A stretch of 64,000 bases of DNA. It comes from Rhizophagus irregularis. Its lineage: Eukaryota > Glomeromycota > Glomeromycetes > Glomerales > Glomeraceae. The stretch lies in assembly GCF_026210795.1 (NCBI RefSeq), contig NC_089435.1, positions 3,720,001 through 3,784,000 of the forward strand. Direction: 5' to 3'. This document shows, in pieces, positions 59,803 to 64,000 of this stretch. The notes beneath the pieces are model-generated. The model had not been told where the DNA came from. It saw only the letters and a program-made list of their open reading frames with translations, and did not search any database. The position numbers were made by a program, and so were the translations under genes. Position 1 is the first letter of the stretch; each line of letters starts with the position of its first letter.

Positions 59803-59871
59803 CCACAGAGGTATCTGGACCTCAAATAGTAGGATTTGGCAGAGGTAAATTATAGTATGTGAGTGAGTGAC

Positions 59872-61181
59872 TAAGGTTGCCTGCCGAAACTGTTTTCCAA
59901 TTTCCGAAACGTTTCGGCTATGAAGTTCCAGTCCGAAATTAAAACCGAAACCTGAAATGTTTTCCGAAATGGCGTAATTAAGCCAAAACTGTTATTAATA
60001 AAAGGACCAAAGAGAAACATTAGAAACGTTTCTTTAATCATAAATACGCCTTCCCATTACCTCCACCGACCACATACCTTAATTCCCAAAGTTCAATTCA
60101 TAATACTCGTCCGGAAAGGCAGAAATCCTACAAAAAGAAAACCAGAAACGTTAATAACGTTTCTTAAAGAATTTTTTTTTTAAAAAAAAAAATGAAATAA
60201 ACCTCACCTTCAATGGTTTATTTCCAAAGCCGGGTTGTAATATTCGTCCAGGAATCCTACAAAAAGAAAACAGAAACGTTAATAACATTTCTTAAAGAAA
60301 TTTAAAAAAAACAACGAAATAAAAACGAATAACTCACCTTTAATAGTTTAATGGTTCCGTGGTCGGTAGTTCGTAATACTCATCCGGGAACCAAGCAGCA
60401 ATGGTGCGAAATATAAATATTGCATTTTCAAGTATATTATTTGATAAATCAATTTTATTGGGTAAAACAAGAGAGTGGGAATTATTAAGAGGTGTAGAAT
60501 TTTTTATTTTTAATACAGGTAAAGGCTTTGTTTGATAGAATTTCTTTGGGAATTTTTTTAATAAAAAGATTTTTTTGATAAAAAATTTCGTTAGAGAATT
60601 TTTTTCATTGATAGGGACATTTCTGAGTTTTTTTTTGATGGATAAAACTTTTATTTGATAGATATTTCATTGGAGAATTTTTTTTTAATAAGATTTACAT
60701 ATACTTAATTTGTTGGAACAATTTTTTTTTTTGCTACAAAAAGAAAATCAGAAACGTTAATAACGTCTCTAATTTATTTATTATAAATTTATAATCAGAA
60801 TCAGATGATCCAAATGATTAGATTAACATTTTAGTACGAATTCTGATGATTTCTGATAATCTCTCTCCTTATATGGACCGGTGCAAATATTTTGCGAAAA
60901 TAAAAATTAAAAATATAAAAAAAAGTTAATACTTTTTAATTAGAAAAAAAAAATATTTTTTTTTTAGAAATATTTAAATAAATAATTAAATAAATTATTA
61001 ATTATAATGTTAAAATATTAAATTATCAATTAAATTAATAAAATTATATTTATAATTTCGGTTAAATTTCGGACTTTCGGTATTGTAAGTTTCGGCAAAT
61101 TTATTTTTAATTGCCTAAACTTTTGGCAATAGAAAAGTTTCGGCCTTGGCCTAAACTACCTAATTTTGGCAGGCAACCTTA
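59872..61181. mobile_element. 1.3-kb inverted-repeat element with repeated exon-like cassettes
   Basis: Termini TAAGGTTGCCTGCCGAAACT (left) and, on the other strand, TAAGGTTGCCTGCCAAAATT (right), 17 of 20 identical. No clear target duplication. Near the left end CCGAAACGTTTCGG-type palindromes are frequent. The middle holds repeated units described separately. It abuts TTAGTC of the Uma2 relic (minus sense), i.e. it is inserted in or at the end of that gene. Confidence 0.68.
60078..60396 (-). repeat. Three exon-like cassettes ending in a splice donor
   Basis: On minus, units at 60127-60078, 60256-60208 and about 60396-60338. The first two are preceded by the same intron-like text (AGAAACGTTAATAACGTTTC on plus) and TTTTTGTAG. 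All three end at AAG followed by GTATGT, GTGAGG or GTGAGT. One frame of each gives FPDEYYELNFGN, FLDEYYNPALEINH or FPDEYYELPTTEPLNY. A fourth copy of the intron text lies at about 60737-60770. Confidence 0.6.
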
Positions 61182-61613
61182 ACTGTAGTATAATTCAAGA
61201 TAGTTAATTTCGCAACCAAGAAATTATCTATATTTTTGTCGTATCTAAAATCTTACATTATTTTAATAAAAACCTATTTTCTTTAACTGAATATTCAACA
61301 TTATTTCACGTGATTATTTGTGATCAATTCAAGACTTTCCTATTAAATTAAACTCCAGTTAACCTGTTAAAGCATTAAAGTTTTTCAGTCAGCTTTAATC
61401 ATTGACAGAATAACAACATCATGATATTTAATATATAATAACTGTTATTTACTACTCATCCAAAAAATACTTATTAATTTTGAAGAGATCATATTAATTC
61501 TTAGAATTACAATAAATAAAGGTTATTATGTTGTTTAGCTAATAGGCTTTTCAGTAGATTAGCTAAGTCATTTGAAGTATCAACAATTTGCCACTTAACT
61601 TTTTGAATAAAAT
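61182..61613. other. Intergenic, no gene seen
   Basis: AT-rich, one CACGTG (about 61309). I could not find the 5' part of the Uma2 relic here, so it may have been lost. Confidence 0.35.
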
Positions 61614-61964
61614 TTAGTATATCTTGAAAATGAATATATTGAATATCATATTTAAGGAGCAAATAATATGAATATCTGAAATTTCATATGATACAAAATA
61701 TTTAATATTATTTTTTATTTTGGCAGGTAAAGCATAAAATTTAGCTAAAAATATTGCTATATCAGATAAAAGTATATGATTATGTTCATTCAAAAATGTG
61801 TTAATGAAAATAAAATAAATTTGGATAAATTGATATACCAATTGAGTTTTTTTTGTATTCTTATTTCTGATGGCTGTAATACGATTATTATCATTTGGAG
61901 CTTTTTCTGAATATTTACAATTTAAATATCTTGAGTAAATACTTCTATCTAAATTTTTATCCAT
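61614..61964 (-). CDS. Hypothetical open frame (116 aa)
   Basis: True ATG at 61964. The protein is Ile/Asn/Lys-rich with a hydrophobic stretch FIQIYFIFINTFL. Composition is what AT-rich noncoding DNA would give, and there is no homology or splice context. Low confidence that it is a gene. Confidence 0.2.
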   Translation of the reverse strand: MDKNLDRSIYSRYLNCKYSEKAPNDNNRITAIRNKNTKKTQLVYQFIQIYFIFINTFLNEHNHILLSDIAIFLAKFYALPAKIKNNIKYFVSYEISDIHIICSLNMIFNIFIFKIY

Positions 61965-62860
61965 ACATTTTTTCTTACAGTAAATCTTTTAAAACATCTA
62001 TATTCTATATAATAATGTACTATAATATTAAAATTAGAAAATAAAGTTCCTTTTTTAATATTAGGACAATTAGAAAACCTAAAAAAGTTTTTTTCAAATT
62101 GGATTTAAGATTTTAAGTAATGCATATGGTTTTAATCAGAATTATAAATAAAACAAAAATATACAAAAATTTAATAAAATAAGTAAACTAGAAAACTGAA
62201 AAATTATAAATATTAAACAAATATTAATAAAATTAAACCAGTAGTATTATTCTCATAACTAGTCTCTTTTTCTGAAAAATCCACTTGAATAGGATTTACA
62301 AATATATATATAGGGGTCAGGTGATGAAAAAAATTTTTATTATGAATCGTATGCATTTTTTCAGGACTGGAATTATGATAATGTCAGCTGGTTACTATAA
62401 TAGAAAATAAAATTCTGACTGGCATTATCAAAAATTATCTAAAAAAGAAAAGATTTCATGATTTTTTTAGTTCAAAATACTCAAACTCAAACCTAACCCT
62501 TATATATATATTTTTGAGTTCTACTTAAATATTAAAGTTAAAATCAGCAAAGAAAAATGTCATATTGTTATCATTATTATTTTATAAAGAATTCATTTAT
62601 TAAGTCTTGAAAACTTATTAATTATAAAGAAAAAAAGTATAAAGAATTTTTAGATATATGGAACTTATTTTTTTTTTTTATAAAAAATTCTTTTAAAAAA
62701 AAATAAAAAAAAATTTCCATGTTTATTTGTTGTTAAAAAAGTAATGAATTATAAATGATAAATCATATGATTATTATATTATATAATCAAATAAATCAAT
62801 AAATAACAATTTAACATATATTATGTGTAAATTTAACAATAAATAAATTTACATTTTACT
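61965..62860. other. Intergenic AT-rich DNA
   Basis: Homopolymer runs and AT microsatellites. Nothing recognised. Confidence 0.4.
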
Positions 62861-63060
62861 TCACGTGATTTTTGAATTTTGGCCAGAATTAAGTGATCTA
62901 CATAGAAATTTCCATTTTTTGAATCTTGTGTAATACATTTCTCCATTTTTGATAAGAATAAACCTGCCTTTTTTGTATTGTATAACGTTACTCATTTGGC
63001 CAAAAGGAAATTTCTATGTCAATTACTTAATTCCGGCCAAATTTTAAAAAAATCACGTGA
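62861..63060. mobile_element. Long inverted-repeat MITE with CACGTG ends
   Basis: The left arm 62861-62913 and right arm 63006-63060 are inverted copies about 53 bp long: TCACGTGATTTTT, TTTGGCC(A/G)GAATTAAGT and CATAGAAATTTCC occur in both with few mismatches. About 90 bases separate the arms. A weak continuation (ATTTACATTTTA / ATTTGTCATTTA) suggests the true ends are near 62850 and 63072. It sits about 370 bases before the Uma2-type gene. Confidence 0.72.
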
Positions 63061-63430
63061 TAAATGACAAATATCGCTTATCATTTACTGGTTTTGTGGG
63101 CGCAGTTTTTTGTGTCATGGGGGGTGACAAATAAATTAATGTCCCTTGTTCCTTATATGGTGAAGATTGACACAAACCGCGTCCACAACTTGCGTGCTCC
63201 GAAATGACATAATGACATATCTGATATGTCATGTCACTAAAGCCATTTGTGTCATTTCATATCACTTTACATCACTGGATTATGGTTTATAAAATTTATT
63301 TTTGCGATAAAAAAAAAATGGCATATTACTTGTGACTTATATTTATCTTGTGACTCATATTTATTTAGACTACTGATTAATTTTTAATCACCAAAATTTA
63401 TACTTCTATACATACTTTTACGTTGTCAAA

Positions 63431-64000
63431 ATGTCTGAATTCACTTATGAAGAACTCGCTCCTCATTACCAACTGGACAGGAATAGTCTTGAAATAACGC
63501 GTGTTGACTGTGTCCCTGTTACTTTAGAAGATTTCAAAGAAATTACAAAAAAACTTCCTCCTTCTCATAATTTGGAATTAGCTGCCAACAAAATTACTGT
63601 AAAAATGCCCGTTAGCGCTCTAACTGGTATGCTATTTTTGTTAGAATTTCAACAAACGTTTCTTTTCCGTGTTTTAATCATGATAAAAAAATAGGTCAAA
63701 GAGAAGCTTATCTTATAGGACGAATCACCATATGGTGTGAAAACAATCCTTTACTTGTTGGATTAGTCGGAAGTAGTAACGTATATTACAATTTACCTCT
63801 TCCAAATCCCACTGTTCGTAGTCCGGATGCTTCCGTGGTTCTTGCCGCGAGGTTCTTTTCTAATTATATAAATGGTTTACATGTTTGTATATTTTTATAT
63901 TTTTTTAACTTTTTTTTTATTGCAGGTGGGGCGCACTAACCCGTAACGAACAAGAGGAGGCGTTTCCGTCAGTCACTCCAAATTTCATTGCAGAAGTACG
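63431..64000 (+). CDS. Uma2-family (DUF820) PD-(D/E)XK nuclease-like protein, 5' part
   Basis: Exons 63431-63626, 63695-63851 and 63926 to beyond the window, all in phase. The N-terminal part (MSEFTYEELAPHYQL, VPVTLEDFKEITKKLPPSHN) is followed by the Uma2 core: helix QREAYLIGRITIWCENNPLL, YYNLPLPNPTVRSPDASVVL (Asp110 of the PD), ARWGALTRNEQEEAFPSVTP and NFIAEVR (Glu141). The catalytic Lys should lie just outside the window. Uma2 proteins are restriction-endonuclease-like and best known from bacteria, cyanobacteria above all; their role is not well defined. The eukaryotic introns show that it is a resident nuclear gene, not contamination. No stop or frameshift is seen in the visible part. Confidence 0.8.

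Larger units (their letters stand above)
58840..59862 (-). pseudogene. Decayed Uma2-family (PD-(D/E)XK) nuclease gene
   Basis: Read on minus from 59862, the text is VSH...YYNLPLPNPTI, TGA, GPDTSVVL, interrupted by the element at 59363-59802. It then runs LATRSTNNQAEAFPPVTPNF, VAEICSDNDSWDYCHNKMLD, a TAA, MASGVD and a GTAAGT donor at 59210. A second exon from about 59133 reads EGILIDPLDQTLTWCRINGN and FRSRILNGFTLNLHG. These match, block for block, the Uma2/DUF820 order: PD, then (V/I)AE(V/I)xS, Lys in the KMxxYxxxGV helix, GxLIDP and GFxLxL. The CGT to TGA change and the other stop kill it. It lacks the intron that the homologue at 63431 has after ...LAAR. A 127-bp part of the last exon is duplicated in tandem. 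Confidence 0.72.

Overview
The window is nuclear DNA of an AT-rich, intron-dense fungus. Everything points to an arbuscular mycorrhizal fungus of the Rhizophagus/Glomeromycota type. The evidence is very AT-rich intergenic DNA full of A/T runs, short GT-AG introns of about 50-110 bases, and gene families that are expanded in those fungi: F-box/leucine-rich proteins, BTB-TLDc proteins, a MATA-type HMG-box protein, an Argonaute, a Crinkler-like relic and an Uma2-type nuclease. The species call is inference from this family mix, since no marker gene is present.

Layout. 1-8090: an almost complete but frame-damaged non-LTR retrotransposon (ORF1 with RRMs and zinc knuckle; ORF2 with APE endonuclease, RT and RNase H). 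8.1-10.6 kb: empty DNA with a pogo-like MITE. 10.7-12.2 kb: F-box-like gene. 12.7-17.3 kb: a graveyard of a MITE, a possible plasmid-type DNA polymerase fragment, a retrotransposon tail relic, a zinc-knuckle gene and two decayed genes. 20.0-22.4 kb: HMG-box protein and an acidic protein, both on minus. 25.1-26.5 kb: PEX7 (minus, 5 exons). 27.3-30.2 kb: SAM methyltransferase and BTB-TLDc protein (plus). 31.0-34.6 kb: a complete 14-exon Argonaute (minus). 36.1-37.9 kb: second F-box-like gene (minus). 39.6-41.9 kb: 9-exon cytochrome P450. 42.8-43.4 kb: secreted, probably GPI-anchored Ser/Thr-rich protein. 45-49.4 kb: three inverted-repeat elements around a Crinkler-like pseudogene. 50.1-51.3 kb: BTB/T1 protein. 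52.0-52.4 kb: an 86-residue three-exon gene. 52.9-55.0 kb: PIF1-like helicase. 56.5-58.4 kb: an uncharacterised gene with an 81-bp coding minisatellite broken by a one-base deletion. 58.8-61.2 kb: a decayed Uma2-type nuclease copy cut open by two transposable elements. 63.4 kb to the right edge: an apparently intact Uma2-type gene, truncated by the window.

The genes do not form an operon or cluster; they are independent eukaryotic units. Themes are RNA silencing (Argonaute) next to many transposon remnants, ubiquitin-ligase adaptor families (F-box, BTB), and a nuclease family best known from bacteria, present here as one live-looking and one dying copy. Exon boundaries were read by eye from GT-AG sites and reading-frame continuity; every multi-exon model quoted with a length sums to a whole number of codons, except the 56.5-kb gene, which is one base short as explained there.
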